The position numbers were made by a program, and so were the translations under genes. Positions 20,872 through 30,187 of a DNA stretch of 64,000 nt are shown here, one piece after another; the stretch's first letter is position 1, and each line of letters starts with the position of its first letter. Below the pieces are notes generated by a model. It made no database searches. It had not been told where the DNA came from and saw nothing but the letters and a program-made list of their open reading frames with translations. Source of the stretch: Dongia deserti (GTDB lineage Bacteria; Pseudomonadota; Alphaproteobacteria; Dongiales; Dongiaceae); assembly GCF_003574735.1 (NCBI RefSeq), contig NZ_QORW01000011.1, positions 1 through 64,000 on the forward strand, written 5' to 3'.

Positions 20872-21827
20872 TCTCCAGGTTAAGCGGCGATAGGCCGCTG
20901 ATCGGTGTCCCTCCCATGTTCTTCGCCCCGACGCGCCCAGACGCGCACCGCATCGTGGAAGCCAATGCCGCGTTTGGCAACAGGCCATAGATTTTGCCGC
21001 ACAGCGCCGCAAGGACACGAACATCGGCTCTGCACGCTTGCCCCTCGGAATCCCTGCGGTGTCGTCAGGGCCGCTTCGGCCCGGTAGCAGACCGGATGCC
21101 TGTTGCTGAAGCTCCCAAACACAGCCGTATGCTTTGTCGCACTCGAGCGAGCGATGCTCGTTATCGTCTCGTGGCACGAGCAAACAAGTCGTTGGCGCCA
21201 GCTCACGTCGTCGAGAGGACATGTGTAGCGGAGGCAAGGAACGCAATCTTGCGATGTTCAGGCTTTCGATCGACGGCAGGCTGAGACGGCATGACGTCGT
21301 CCATCTGAAGGTCGAAGACAGTGGTCCTTGCGTCCTGAGGGCCGACCGGGCGCAGAGTCCGTCAGCGCAGAACCGGACATCAGATAAGGTGCGATTTCAC
21401 AGAAAGACTCGCGATGGCCGAGCAGGCCGGTGTGTGCACTACCCGGATAGAGCAGACCTCCTCTATCCCGCTCCTATTGCCGGGTGGTGCCAACAGCCGA
21501 CACTCGAAATGTATTCGGGAAGGAGTCACCCATGCTGGCAACAAGCACATGCCTTTTTTGAAGGAATCGCATTTGGGCCGATTGTTTCACCGTGAGGTGG
21601 CTCACGTCGGTCAACAGTGACGTTAGAAACTGCACCTTACAGATCAGCGTTTTCTGGAGTATTTCGGCCAATTTCCACAAATTGGGCCAGTGGGCCGGCC
21701 GGACAACCGGCTCTTTTATCCGCGCCACGTCGACCGCCGCGAAAAGTGAGGCAACGACCGGCACGACGGGTCGCAGCGCCGGCTCGGGCCGCACAGTGGC
21801 AAACCGGATCGGCGGCGCTGGGGCCAA
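20872..21827. other. Gene-poor region, no gene recognised
   Basis: Open frames of 100-150 codons occur on both strands, but none matches a known family and codon use is erratic. The DNA may be degraded coding sequence. Nothing structural stands out apart from the GCAGACCTCC word near 21453, which it shares with the 12.5-kb gap. Confidence 0.35.
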
Positions 21828-22649
21828 TTAGCTATCGACGCGCCAATCTGCCCGCCGGAGGTGATACCAATCCAGGTAAGGCTCCGCCATGCCCTGGCGG
21901 AACGCATGTTGGACGCGCCGGTCCAGCTCCGCGGGCGTCATCGCGGTGTATTCCTCCCGCCCCCGCGCCGCATCGCAGAAGGCCTGCTCGACTCCCGTCG
22001 GATCGACGAACCTCAGCGATGTGATCTGGCCACCTTTGTATGGGGCCTGGAACAGCAGCTTGTCCGCATCGTCCGCATGCCCATGGCCCAGGCGCCAGAT
22101 CTCGTAGTCGAGCACGTCGCGCGCGAGCGTGAGATCGGGCAAGAAATCCGGCATCGCCATGGTGCCGCGCTTGGTCATGCCGAGCTTCCCAGCGATCGCC
22201 GCAGATACCGGATTAATGCGCCCGAAGATGACGGCCGAGACGCCTTCATGCGGCGTCGCCGCGAACAGCCAGTCGATCGCCGCCCGCACCGCTTCCTGCG
22301 CCAAGCCCTGGCCCCAACATTGCGGCGCGAGGCCATAGAGAATCTCCGATTCCTCGCCGATATCGGGGACAGCGAAACCGCACCAGCCGATGAGCGCGCC
22401 GGCCGGCGTCGCAATGCCGGAGCGAGCGCGCACCGCCCACCCGCCGTAGCCGCGTTCGTCCCAGTTAGCATTGTGCCAGCCGATGCGGTGCGCCGCGCTG
22501 GCGCGGCTGCGATCCGCTGTCGAAGCATTGGCAGTGATGTTCTTGGTGACCTCCGGGTCGGCGAGGATTTCCGCCAGCGCGCTGATGTCGACGTTGGTGA
22601 AAGCGTCCAATCTCAGGCGTTTAGTCGTGATGACGCGTATCTCGGCCAC
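21828..22649 (-). CDS. GNAT family N-acetyltransferase
   Basis: This 273-aa protein begins at GTG 22649. Residues about 1-185 form a GNAT (RimJ/RimL-like) domain: TTKRLRLDAFTNVDISALAEIL, WAVRARSG, GWCGFAVPD and the acetyl-CoA loop PQCWGQGLAQEAV, followed by GRINPVSAAIAGKLGM. A C-terminal tail of about 85 aa (EEYTAMTPAELDRRVQHAF and similar) is not typical of the family and may be an extra small domain. A partner or substrate is not evident. Confidence 0.82.
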   Translation of the reverse strand: MAEIRVITTKRLRLDAFTNVDISALAEILADPEVTKNITANASTADRSRASAAHRIGWHNANWDERGYGGWAVRARSGIATPAGALIGWCGFAVPDIGEESEILYGLAPQCWGQGLAQEAVRAAIDWLFAATPHEGVSAVIFGRINPVSAAIAGKLGMTKRGTMAMPDFLPDLTLARDVLDYEIWRLGHGHADDADKLLFQAPYKGGQITSLRFVDPTGVEQAFCDAARGREEYTAMTPAELDRRVQHAFRQGMAEPYLDWYHLRRADWRVDS

Positions 22650-22701
22650 GTCGTGCCCCGCGTGATGTGCTTGTTGATCGGCCGCTTCCGGCGACGATTG
22701 G

Positions 22702-23119
22702 TCAAAAATACTGGCAGTGGTCCGCCTTGACGGCCTTCTCTGTCAGGAACCATCCCGGATCGACGATGCCCTCCGCTTCGGCAATGAGATCGGCCTGCTT
22801 TACCTCGAAGGTCTGAGCCGCATAACGGCAGCCGTACAAGGTCACGTTCCCGGTTTCGACGAGAAGCTTCAGGAAGTCCACGATCTCGGTCGGCTCGCCG
22901 TCCGCGGTCATCCGGGCGCGCAACCACTCCGCGTCGTCCTTGTGCCGACCGTCCACCGAGAGGGAGGCCGCTCCCTTGCTGGTCAGCGCCTTTACTGCCC
23001 AGAGCAGAAAGAGCATGTCGACCTTTACGCCGTTTCGGGCCTGGGTGTAGGCGAATGTCAGTGGCGTGAGAATCTTATCGTAGGCCGTCGTCGCGCACGA
23101 CGATCGCGAGATGCTTCAT
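22702..23119 (-). pseudogene. DsrE-family protein with apparent +1 frameshift
   Basis: ATG 23119 begins [11 protein letters not shown] and then reaches a stop. One base out of frame, the sequence continues [34 protein letters not shown] and on to residue [14 protein letters not shown]. Together these give one DsrE/DsrF-like protein of about 138 aa. The extra base lies in the GACGACGG run around 23083-23090. Either the gene is inactivated, or a shortened 104-aa form starts at ATG 23016, or there is a sequencing error. The fold normally binds sulfur or nucleotides; here no catalytic Cys motif is obvious. Confidence 0.6.
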
Positions 23120-23208
23120 CTTGAAATCTCCAATGCTTGCGGGCGTTCGTCTCGCCCAAAGTCGCGTCCCACCGCCGAATGACGGAGGCGGCAGAGCGCA
23201 CGACAAAC

Positions 23209-24546
23209 TCAGGCCGCCTTCCGGCCCGACGATGCGGTTGCTCTGGCTCGGGTCAGAGAGTTCTTGTTCACCGAACTGTGGGGCTTCAGCGCCAGGCGCT
23301 CATTGGCAAGGGCTTCGGCCAGACCGGTCAGCCCGCCGCGGACGGCAGCCTCGGTGAGCGTCCAATCGATAATGTCACGCTGTGCGTGGCTGCCGCCGAA
23401 GCTGTTGGCGATGAAGCGTGCGCCATGGAGGCGGTCGGCCGCGGCCTCGTACTCGCCGCGCCAGAACGCTGCGAACCCTTCAATCAGAGGCACGGCGGTC
23501 CGCTGCCTCCATTCAGCGACATCGGATGCAGCGGTGCCGTTCCGACAGGCCTCGACAATCCGGTCGACCGCACTGTCCCGGCCCGCGCCGAGATAGGCCA
23601 TCACCGCATGCCAGTCGTTGAACGGATAGGTGCGGCCATCGGCATGACTGTCCCAGGTCGCCGCCAGCTCGTTCCAGCGGTCACCGACATCATGGCCCGA
23701 GAGATGCAGGCGCCAGAGGAGCGCCGACGCATCGATCATGTCGAGTGCGACGGTGCTGCGGTCCTGACGGATCGGCCCGTCATAGAGCGCAAAGACCGCA
23801 TCGACCTGCCCGAGATCCAGGTGATACAGCGAACGATGCCACCAGTTGTGGACCTTGAAGAAATTGTCGTCGCCGGACCAATGTGACTCACGGGCGATCA
23901 TCCAGCCGATGCCGTCCTCGGCCCTGCCCTGCATCTCCATGACATGGGCGACGGCGTGGTGCGCCCAGCAGTCGAGCGGCTGCAGGTCTACCGCGCGGCG
24001 GCCGGCGTCTTCGGCCCGTCCATAGTCGCCGGTTTCCTCGAGGCCAAACGCGTGCATCCCGAGCAGGATCGAATAACCCGGCATGTCCGCCGACCATTTC
24101 GGCAGGACGCGCGCGATGCGGTCGCGCAGACCCCGCGCGTGGGCGCGGAAGAAATCCATCAGGTGGCCCGACTGAAGCGCGACGATGTCATGCGGATAGT
24201 ATGCATTGTGCTGATCGAGAGCCTCAGCGGCGGCGGTCCACTGTCCCGCAAGGAGCAGGTCGAGCGCAGCAATGTGCGAGGCCTCGCGTTCCGAGAACCG
24301 CAGCGTCTTCACCTTGCCGACGATCGCTTTTGCTCCCCTCGTCGCCTCTGGTTCGGTTGCCAGGCCGAACAGATGTGCTTTCAGGATATGCGCCATCGCG
24401 AAGTCGGGTGTGGCTTCGATGGCGCGGTCCAGCATGCCGACGGGGTCGCCGCGATAGATGTTGAAGGCCTCGACGGCCTCGTTGAACAACTCTACGGCCT
24501 CGACGGTGGCGCCCGAGAGGGCGTTGCCCTGTGCATCGGTAAGCAT
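23209..24546 (-). CDS. Tetratricopeptide-repeat protein, TTC38 family
   Basis: This 445-aa protein matches the TTC38-like family: FNIYRGDPVGMLDRAIEATPDFAMAH near the N-terminus, SEREASHIAALDLLLAGQW, then PGYSILLGMHAFGLEETGDYGRAE and CWAHHAVAHVMEMQGR, all helical-hairpin repeats. Family function is unknown. ATG 24546 is chosen because an AAAGGA lies about 10 nt upstream and MLTDAQGN fits the family start. It is divergent from an AraC regulator (111 bp gap) that may control it. Confidence 0.85.
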   Translation of the reverse strand: MLTDAQGNALSGATVEAVELFNEAVEAFNIYRGDPVGMLDRAIEATPDFAMAHILKAHLFGLATEPEATRGAKAIVGKVKTLRFSEREASHIAALDLLLAGQWTAAAEALDQHNAYYPHDIVALQSGHLMDFFRAHARGLRDRIARVLPKWSADMPGYSILLGMHAFGLEETGDYGRAEDAGRRAVDLQPLDCWAHHAVAHVMEMQGRAEDGIGWMIARESHWSGDDNFFKVHNWWHRSLYHLDLGQVDAVFALYDGPIRQDRSTVALDMIDASALLWRLHLSGHDVGDRWNELAATWDSHADGRTYPFNDWHAVMAYLGAGRDSAVDRIVEACRNGTAASDVAEWRQRTAVPLIEGFAAFWRGEYEAAADRLHGARFIANSFGGSHAQRDIIDWTLTEAAVRGGLTGLAEALANERLALKPHSSVNKNSLTRARATASSGRKAA

Positions 24547-24657
24547 GTTCGGGTTTTCCTTTAGAATGAACAGTTGCCGCATCGACTGCTTGAATCACAA
24601 TCGACTGCCGGCTGAGCGGTTTCGATGCTAAGCTAGACTGGCTGACGGGAGCGGTTA

Positions 24658-25680
24658 ATGAGCGATGCGCCGGAACACTTGACCGAGCCGCCGCTTTTGA
24701 GGGGAGTATGCCCGGTAGATGCTCTATTGGACATGCTGCGCGCGATGCGCCTCACGGGAGGGATATTTCTCGACGTGGAGTTCACCGCGCCGTGGTGCGT
24801 GACCGCTAAGGTTGGTCCCGAGGATTGCATCCCGTTCACACCCGAACCGCGCCACATCATTGCCTATCACTACGTCACCGCCGGCCGCTTCCTTCTGAAG
24901 GTCGACCATCAACCGCCGGTGCGGGTCGAGAGCGGTGAGATCGTCGTTCTGCCACGCAATGACGGTCACGTCATCGGCAGCGCCTTGAATCTCCGAGCCG
25001 TCAGTGCCGAGCATCTGATCCAACCGGCGGCGGGGGGCGGGCTGGCAAAAATCGTTCACGGCGGAGGCGGAGAGCGGACAAAGATCCTGTGCGGGTTTCT
25101 CGGCAACGACATGCCGCATAATGCCATCATAGCGTTGCTGCCGAGCGTCCTGAAACTCAAGGTCACGGAAGGCGCATCGGGGAGTTGGATCGAAAGCTCG
25201 TTCCGGTTCGCCGGGAAGGAACTTTCAGAGGCCGAGGCTGCCTCGACGCCGATCCTCGCAAAGCTCGCGGAACTTCTGTTTATGGAGGCGGTCCGCCGCT
25301 ACTTGGTCTCTCAGCCGCCCGCCATCAGCACCTGGACGGCGGGCATGCGTGACCCGATCGTCGGAAGCGCGCTTGGGCTCCTTCACAGTCAGATCGCGCG
25401 GCGTTGGACCACGGAAGGTCTGGCGCGAGAGATAGCCGTGTCCCGCTCAGCCTTTGCGGAACGCTTCACGCGCGTCATCGGCGAGCCGCCAATGCGCTAC
25501 CTGGCCCGACAGAGGTTCGAACAGGCCTTGGCGCGACTAAGGGATTCCGCCGACCCGATCGCACGGATCGCCTTCGAAGTGGGCTACGAGTCCGAAGCGG
25601 CATTCAACAGGGCGTTCAAACGCGAGTATGGCGTTCCACCGGCGAGCTGGCGTCGGGATCACAGGGCTGGCAAAGCTTGA
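24658..25680 (+). CDS. AraC-family regulator with cupin N-terminal domain
   Basis: This 340-aa regulator has an N-terminal cupin-type domain (about 10-200, including YHYVTAGRFLLKV and VVLPRNDGHVIG) and a C-terminal double helix-turn-helix (about 235-335: WTTEGLAREIAVSRSAFAERF, MRYLARQRFEQAL, IAFEVGYESEAAFNRAFKR). GGAGCGGTTA precedes the ATG. The divergent TTC38-like gene and the DsrE remnant are candidate targets. Confidence 0.93.
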   Translation: MSDAPEHLTEPPLLRGVCPVDALLDMLRAMRLTGGIFLDVEFTAPWCVTAKVGPEDCIPFTPEPRHIIAYHYVTAGRFLLKVDHQPPVRVESGEIVVLPRNDGHVIGSALNLRAVSAEHLIQPAAGGGLAKIVHGGGGERTKILCGFLGNDMPHNAIIALLPSVLKLKVTEGASGSWIESSFRFAGKELSEAEAASTPILAKLAELLFMEAVRRYLVSQPPAISTWTAGMRDPIVGSALGLLHSQIARRWTTEGLAREIAVSRSAFAERFTRVIGEPPMRYLARQRFEQALARLRDSADPIARIAFEVGYESEAAFNRAFKREYGVPPASWRRDHRAGKA

Positions 25681-25890
25681 ACCTTGACCAATCACTCGCG
25701 GAGCCAAGGCACACCATTGAACGACAGGAAGGGTGGCATTTCGTGACATCCAGATGTGCTTCTTCAGGGAATGGGCCATCCATGACTATGGATGCGGAAA
25801 CGTATGTCCGACAAAACAGCGCAGCTAAAGGGCGAGTTCAAAGAATGCACTATGAGAAGAACTGGACTGTGGGGGCGCTGAAAAGTGGCG

Positions 25891-26007
25891 TCAGCCGACC
25901 TCGATAATGGCAACTAAATGCTCCGCACGTAGCTCGATTCGTGACCGCAGATCGAACAGAAAATAGCCACCGATCAAGACGGCCAGCACAAGTGCAGAAA
26001 GCGACAT
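25891..26007 (-). CDS. Possible 38-aa single-pass membrane protein
   Basis: A short frame encodes MSLSALVLAVLIGGYFLFDL followed by a charged amphipathic tail (RSRIELRAEHLVAIIEVG). This is a clean single transmembrane helix with a cytoplasmic helix. It begins 23 bp after the DUF6494 gene stop on the same strand, so the two may be co-transcribed. The ribosome binding site is weak. I do not recognise a family; the composition argues for a real microprotein. Confidence 0.4.
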   Translation of the reverse strand: MSLSALVLAVLIGGYFLFDLRSRIELRAEHLVAIIEVG

Positions 26008-26030
26008 CTGTCCCGTTGTCCGCGAGAGAA

Positions 26031-26216
26031 CTATTCGAGCTCGATCTCGCCATCGACAATCAAATTCAGGCCGGTCTGACCAAGCGCTAATGTCACCTTG
26101 GCCGTCAGCTTCTCCTTGCCGGACAGGCTGCCTTTCGAGAGCGCCTCCCGTACCGCGTTCTCGATCTCGCGCTGCGCGGTGATTCCGACTTCCTTGAAGA
26201 ACTTCCGCACGCTCAT
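26031..26216 (-). CDS. DUF6494 family small protein
   Basis: This 61-aa protein matches the alphaproteobacterial DUF6494 family: SVRKFFKEVGITAQREIENAVREAL, then a basic linker, KVTLALGQTGLNLIVDGEIELE to the end. Family members start with a Met shortly before the S(I/V)RKF motif, so ATG 26216 is chosen (ATG 26231 would add five residues). Function unknown. It neighbours a possible tiny membrane protein on the same strand. Confidence 0.72.
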   Translation of the reverse strand: MSVRKFFKEVGITAQREIENAVREALSKGSLSGKEKLTAKVTLALGQTGLNLIVDGEIELE

Positions 26217-26399
26217 GACGGCCGCGCGCATGACCGTTTTGGGTCTTGGCCGTGTGAAAAGGCTGCCATAGGCGATCCAGTGAAACTGGTCATCGGCATT
26301 CTGGGATTTCCAACGCGAACAGCCACCATTGGCATCCGAGAGCCGCTGTGAAGGCATTTGAGCCGTGCCGTCGGCCAGAGAATGACGCTACAGAGCCCG

Positions 26400-26850
26400 C
26401 TATGCCCCGATCGCGGTCATGAGCGGCTTGACGCCGACGATGTTCATCACGCGCGTCAGATTGTAGGCGAGCACAGAGAGTGCCATCTCTGTGGCGACCT
26501 TCGGTAGGGTCTTCGTCAGGAAGTGCGTCGCGCCCATCCGCGCCTTCATCGTGCCGAATGGATGCTCGACGGTCTCGCGGCGCATCCGCATGGCGTCCGG
26601 GCTCGCATCGAGGCGCTCCTGGACGGCCTCCAGCAGGTGCTCGTGTTCCCAGCGTGGGATACGCCGCAGCGGCGCCGTCGTGCATCGCGATTGCAAGGGG
26701 CACCTTGGACAAGCCGTCGTCCAATAGCGGCGGATCGTCATGCCGTGCTCTTCCGCTGAGAACCGATAGGTCAGCTGCTCTCCGGCCGGACAGCGGTAGA
26801 CGTCCTTTTCCGGCACATAGACAAAGTCTTGCTTACCAAAGCGACCTAGC
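26400..26850 (-). pseudogene. IS1182-type transposase, C-terminal fragment
   Basis: About 150 residues match the C-terminal half of IS1182/IS5-like DDE transposases: [44 protein letters not shown] with the catalytic Glu region, and the terminal LSVLAYNLTRVMNIVGVKPL. The N-terminal half is missing. At about 26850 the reading passes directly into a truncated ABC-transporter ATPase gene, so the element is broken. Confidence 0.8.
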
Positions 26851-26854
26851 GATT

Positions 26855-27160
26855 TGGCGCCGGACGTCAAGGGCTCCCACCAACTCTGGATCCAGCGACG
26901 AGGTCGGCTCGTCGAACAGGAGCAGCTTGGGTTTCATGGCCAGAGCGCGGGCGATGGCGACACGTTGCTTCTGACCGCCAGAAAGTTCTCGGGGATAGGC
27001 CCGCGCCTTGCCCGCCAAACCAACGCGGCGCAGTAGAAGATGGGCATGCGCTTCGGCGTCCGATCTGGATTCGCGGCGAACCTGGATGGGGGCTTCGATG
27101 ATATTTCCCAAGACCGACAGATGCGGAAACAGATTGAAGTGCTGGAAGACCATCGCGGTA
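26855..27160 (-). pseudogene. Amino-acid-type ABC transporter ATPase fragment
   Basis: The internal portion of a GlnQ-like polar amino-acid ATPase remains: [19 protein letters not shown] (Q-loop), [19 protein letters not shown] (signature), [18 protein letters not shown] (Walker B). The Walker A half upstream and everything after DPELVG are gone. Both ends coincide with loss of similarity. The right end runs into the transposase fragment, so this is a relic produced by IS-mediated rearrangement. Confidence 0.8.
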
Positions 27161-27412
27161 TCTACGCTCGCCTACGCCAGATTTCGACAGGTTCGATCGG
27201 GCCAAGGCCGAACAAAGACCGTATCGCATGCTGTCCAAGACCGGAACTCATTGCGCTGTTTGTCAGCTAAGCCCTCATCAACGGCAGCGGCGGCGCGCCG
27301 CCGATGCTTCGAGGTGCACCCAGCGAGACAAAAGGCCTAATGTGCGGCGCGTTCTGCTATATCCAGATTTATCGCAGCGCCTGGTCAAGAAAGATGGATC
27401 CGATCCCGCCGC

Positions 27413-27515
27413 CTTGCGTACCGTTGGTTCTGCGGCTTGAGCATCGAGGACAAGATCCCTGACCACTCGGCCTTCACGCGGGCGCGCAACGAGCGGTTTC
27501 GCGACGGCGGACGGG
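27413..27515 (+). pseudogene. IS1182-type transposase, N-terminal fragment in opposite orientation
   Basis: Frame starting near 27413 reads LAYRWFCGLSIEDKIPDHSA followed by FTRARNERFRDG, the well-conserved N-terminal region of IS1182-like transposases. Similarity ends on both sides. It points opposite to the C-terminal fragment at 26400-26850, with the ABC remnant between them, so an inversion or two separate insertions must be involved. Confidence 0.7.
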
Positions 27516-28037
27516 TCGATCCACTAACAACCCACGCTTCCCGAAAAAGCGCCAAGCCTACGACTTCAAATATCGGTTGCGCACTCGTCTATCCGAGGGC
27601 ACAGTAATTGAGACTGCACAATTGCCAGACCTACACGATTGCACGGCGGGACCGTCCCTGGTCTTTCGTTGGGCTCAATGTCGACGTGCGCCGACCGCTT
27701 CCGTCCGCGCGCGTGCAGCTTTTGTCATCGAGACGTTGTCGTAAGTGCATATTGTGACGGCAGGCATTTCACAAAGGGGGAACATCTGTCAACCGTGGGT
27801 CGTGGCAAACTCAACCATAAGGAGTCCATCCGCGCGATACCCGCGAGTTCAGTTGGGCGTTCTGCCCGCATTCGGTTCATCTGCGGTTCATCTTCTTGAT
27901 TCAATAGGAGAAAATCCGATCACGAAGCCGCGAGGTAACGAGGTCGTCACATGGGGAATCGGGGCGATCATCGTTACATAGACGGTGGCGGGACGAGCGG
28001 CAGGCGCCGTTCGAGGGACGCCCTATAGGAGGTCACA
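27516..28037. other. Gap after IS debris, no gene recognised
   Basis: No coding signal is recognisable on either strand. The last 150 bp must contain the promoter and the AGGAGG ribosome binding site (about 28026-28031) of the following secreted-protein gene. Confidence 0.4.
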
Positions 28038-28385
28038 ATGAGAACGCCCACAGAGCTTCCGCGCCGCAAGGGTTGGGGGACCAAAGCCGTTGGAGCGCTG
28101 ATTGCAGTTGGCGTCGCGCTGGCCGCTTCCTCGCCGGCCATGGCAGACAAGTGGAACAATCCGGGCCACAACAAGCACTGGAAGAAGCATCACCAATACG
28201 AACATAGCCACGGCGGCTATTACTATTACCAGCCGCGGCCGAAGGTGGTGTACGTGCAGCCGGCGCCAGTCTATGTGCAGCCGGCTCCGGTCTACGTGGC
28301 GCCGCCGCCGGTCTACTATGTGCAGCCGGCGCCGGTGATCTACCCACGGCCGCAGGTGAACATCGTTTTCCCGCTCGATTTCTGA
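28038..28385 (+). CDS. Small secreted Pro/Tyr/Val-rich protein
   Basis: This 115-aa protein has a long signal peptide (basic RRKGWGTKAV, hydrophobic GALIAVGVALAA, likely cleavage after AMA at about 36). The mature part begins with a His/Lys/Asn-rich patch, then tandem VQPAPVYV-like repeats from about residue 70 to 100. AGGAGG stands before the ATG. Such proteins are common in alphaproteobacteria, probably exported or surface-associated; the function is unknown. The next gene encodes another secreted protein of similar style. Confidence 0.8.
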   Translation: MRTPTELPRRKGWGTKAVGALIAVGVALAASSPAMADKWNNPGHNKHWKKHHQYEHSHGGYYYYQPRPKVVYVQPAPVYVQPAPVYVAPPPVYYVQPAPVIYPRPQVNIVFPLDF

Positions 28386-28554
28386 TTTCCGAACTGGGTG
28401 TGCGAGGGGCGAGTCCCGGAAGGGCCCGCCCCTTTGCGCGTCCGGTCGACCGCCCAGGCGTGCATTCGCTAGGATTTTAACCATTACGTCCTCTCGCATT
28501 TGAGCCATATTTGATGCATCAGCGATGGCTCAAATCGCGAAAGGACAGGCACCC

Positions 28555-29115
28555 ATGAAGCTCGGATCCGCAGCCTTTCGGCTATTCGTCGGCGCCCTGA
28601 TGGCGCTCGGCTTCGCCGTCGGCAGCGCGCTGTTCGGCGCAGCGCCGGCCAGCGCGCAGTACTACTCCGCAGACGTTCCCCCAGTCGTCTTCCAGGACGC
28701 TCCCCAGGACATTCCGTGGTACATGCCGCAGCCCTGGGTGCATCCGCCCCAGACTGGGCCCAAGATCCGGAAGCTACCGGGTTATTACGGCCACAATTAT
28801 CGCGATCGGCCCTATGGCGGATTCAGCAACGGCTGTTACGGCTCTTGCCGCGAACTGCCCGGCACCATCAGCACAGGCTACGGCGTGGTCCTCTCGCAGC
28901 CGGTCGTGGCGATCTTCGACCCGCGCGGTTATGCACTCGTGCCGCGAGTGCAGTATCAGCCGCAGCCGGCCTCCGCCCTACCGCCCGCCCCGAAGCCTGT
29001 GGAGCCGGCCGTCGTCTCGGTGCGCGCCGCCTCCAACGCACCAAGGGGACTGCAGCCCAAGTTCACCTTGCAGAACGGCGTGCGCATCCTCCGGCCGTCT
29101 CCAGTGACGTACTAG
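28555..29115 (+). CDS. Secreted hypothetical protein, Pro/Tyr/Gly-rich
   Basis: This is a 186-aa protein. ATG 28555 gives a standard signal peptide (MKLGSAAFRLFVGALMALGF, cleavage probably after ASA near 38) and an AAGGAC lies upstream; ATG 28525 would add ten residues in front. The mature protein is rich in Pro, Tyr and Gln, with Cys in the CYGSC pair near residue 92-96, which may form a disulfide. No family is recognised. Confidence 0.78.
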   Translation: MKLGSAAFRLFVGALMALGFAVGSALFGAAPASAQYYSADVPPVVFQDAPQDIPWYMPQPWVHPPQTGPKIRKLPGYYGHNYRDRPYGGFSNGCYGSCRELPGTISTGYGVVLSQPVVAIFDPRGYALVPRVQYQPQPASALPPAPKPVEPAVVSVRAASNAPRGLQPKFTLQNGVRILRPSPVTY

Positions 29116-29150
29116 GGAGGCGGGCTCCCCGCTCGCACAACACCCCGTTT

Positions 29151-29163
29151 CCCCCCGACACGG
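29151..29163. repeat. GC-rich intergenic repeat, copy 1
   Basis: CCCCCCGACACGG here is the exact inverse of CCGTGTCGGGGGG at 30188-30200, about 1 kb away. Both are intergenic and embedded in G/C runs able to form hairpins. This copy lies between the converging secreted-protein gene and the Lrp-type gene, where a bidirectional terminator would be useful. Confidence 0.5.
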
Positions 29164-29204
29164 GGAGGGTCGGGGCGGGCGAAGCGAGCGAAGACTCTTT
29201 CCGA

Positions 29205-29663
29205 CTAGTCGATCGGCTGGGTGGTGTCGAACTTCACGCGATCGATGACGACCATGGCCTCGAACCGCTTCATGTGCTTGCCGAACATCAGGCGCTTGGC
29301 GAAGTCCTGGTACTCTTCCATGTCGGCGGTAGCGATCACCAGGACGTAATCGGTCGCCCCGGTGACGTGGTAGCATGCGGTCACCTCGGGCGCCCGTCGC
29401 ACCTGGCGCTCGAAGTCCTCGAAGACGTGCTGCTGCTCGCCTTCGAGCGTCACCGTCAGGACCATCATCAGGCGGCGCCCGATTGCCTTCGGCGAGACGA
29501 CGGCGATCTCGCGCTCGATCACACCGGCTTCCCGCAGCTTCTGCGCGCGCCTGAGGCACGCCGCCGGTGACAGGCCCACCAGGGCGGCGAGCTGTTCGCC
29601 GGTCCGGCGGCTGTCTTGCTGCAGCGCATCAAGCAGGCGGCGATCGAAATCATCCAGCTCCAT
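29205..29663 (-). CDS. Lrp/AsnC-family transcriptional regulator
   Basis: This 152-aa protein has an N-terminal helix-turn-helix (DDFDRRLLDALQQDSRRTGEQ, SPAACLRRAQKLREAGVI) and a C-terminal RAM/ligand domain (TACYHVTGATDYVLVIATADMEEYQDF). GAGGAG precedes ATG 29663; upstream in-frame sequence is discarded because MELDDFDRRLL is the family start. It stands alone, divergent from a DUF1127 gene 169 bp away. Typical targets are amino-acid metabolism genes. Confidence 0.92.
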   Translation of the reverse strand: MELDDFDRRLLDALQQDSRRTGEQLAALVGLSPAACLRRAQKLREAGVIEREIAVVSPKAIGRRLMMVLTVTLEGEQQHVFEDFERQVRRAPEVTACYHVTGATDYVLVIATADMEEYQDFAKRLMFGKHMKRFEAMVVIDRVKFDTTQPID

Positions 29664-29832
29664 GGGCTCCTCGCGATCGAAATCGTCGCAAAGACCGGGA
29701 TCATAGCGAAATCTCCGCGCGACGCTGCGCCCTTTTGCGCCCCTTTCTCTCGTCACTCGGGCCATCATCCCGGCGCAAACACGATGTCGAATCCCGCGAT
29801 TTCACGCCAATTTTCAGGCTACGGAGGAGACC

Positions 29833-30045
29833 ATGCTGAACATCGAAACCATCGCCTCTCGCAGCAGCCTCGCCATCGCCCTTCGCAACGCGTTCGGCCG
29901 CGTGGCGCGGTCGATCACCCTCGGCGTCCAGGACTGGTTGATCCGCCGCGAGGACAGCATCTTCGCGGAGATGCCCGACCACCTGCTCAAGGACATCGGC
30001 CTCAGCCGCGACAGCCATGGTGCGCTGCGGCGAGAAAGGCTGTGA
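29833..30045 (+). CDS. DUF1127 (YjiS-like) small protein
   Basis: This 70-aa basic protein has the DUF1127 motif near its C-terminus: MPDHLLKDIGLSRD. GGAGGAG lies just before the ATG. DUF1127 proteins are small arginine-rich regulators, some of which influence RNA and phosphate or carbon metabolism in alphaproteobacteria. The specific role here is unknown. Confidence 0.88.
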   Translation: MLNIETIASRSSLAIALRNAFGRVARSITLGVQDWLIRREDSIFAEMPDHLLKDIGLSRDSHGALRRERL

Positions 30046-30187
30046 GCCGCCGCGCAGCGTTGCCGGCCCCTCACGTAGTGCAAGAGCTTGATGGTCCACC
30101 GCGGAGCGCTGGTGTGCAGACCATCACGGCCCACCTGGAAGTTGGAGGCGGCGACTAAAGGGGCGGCTTCCCCTCCCTAGCCCTCCA

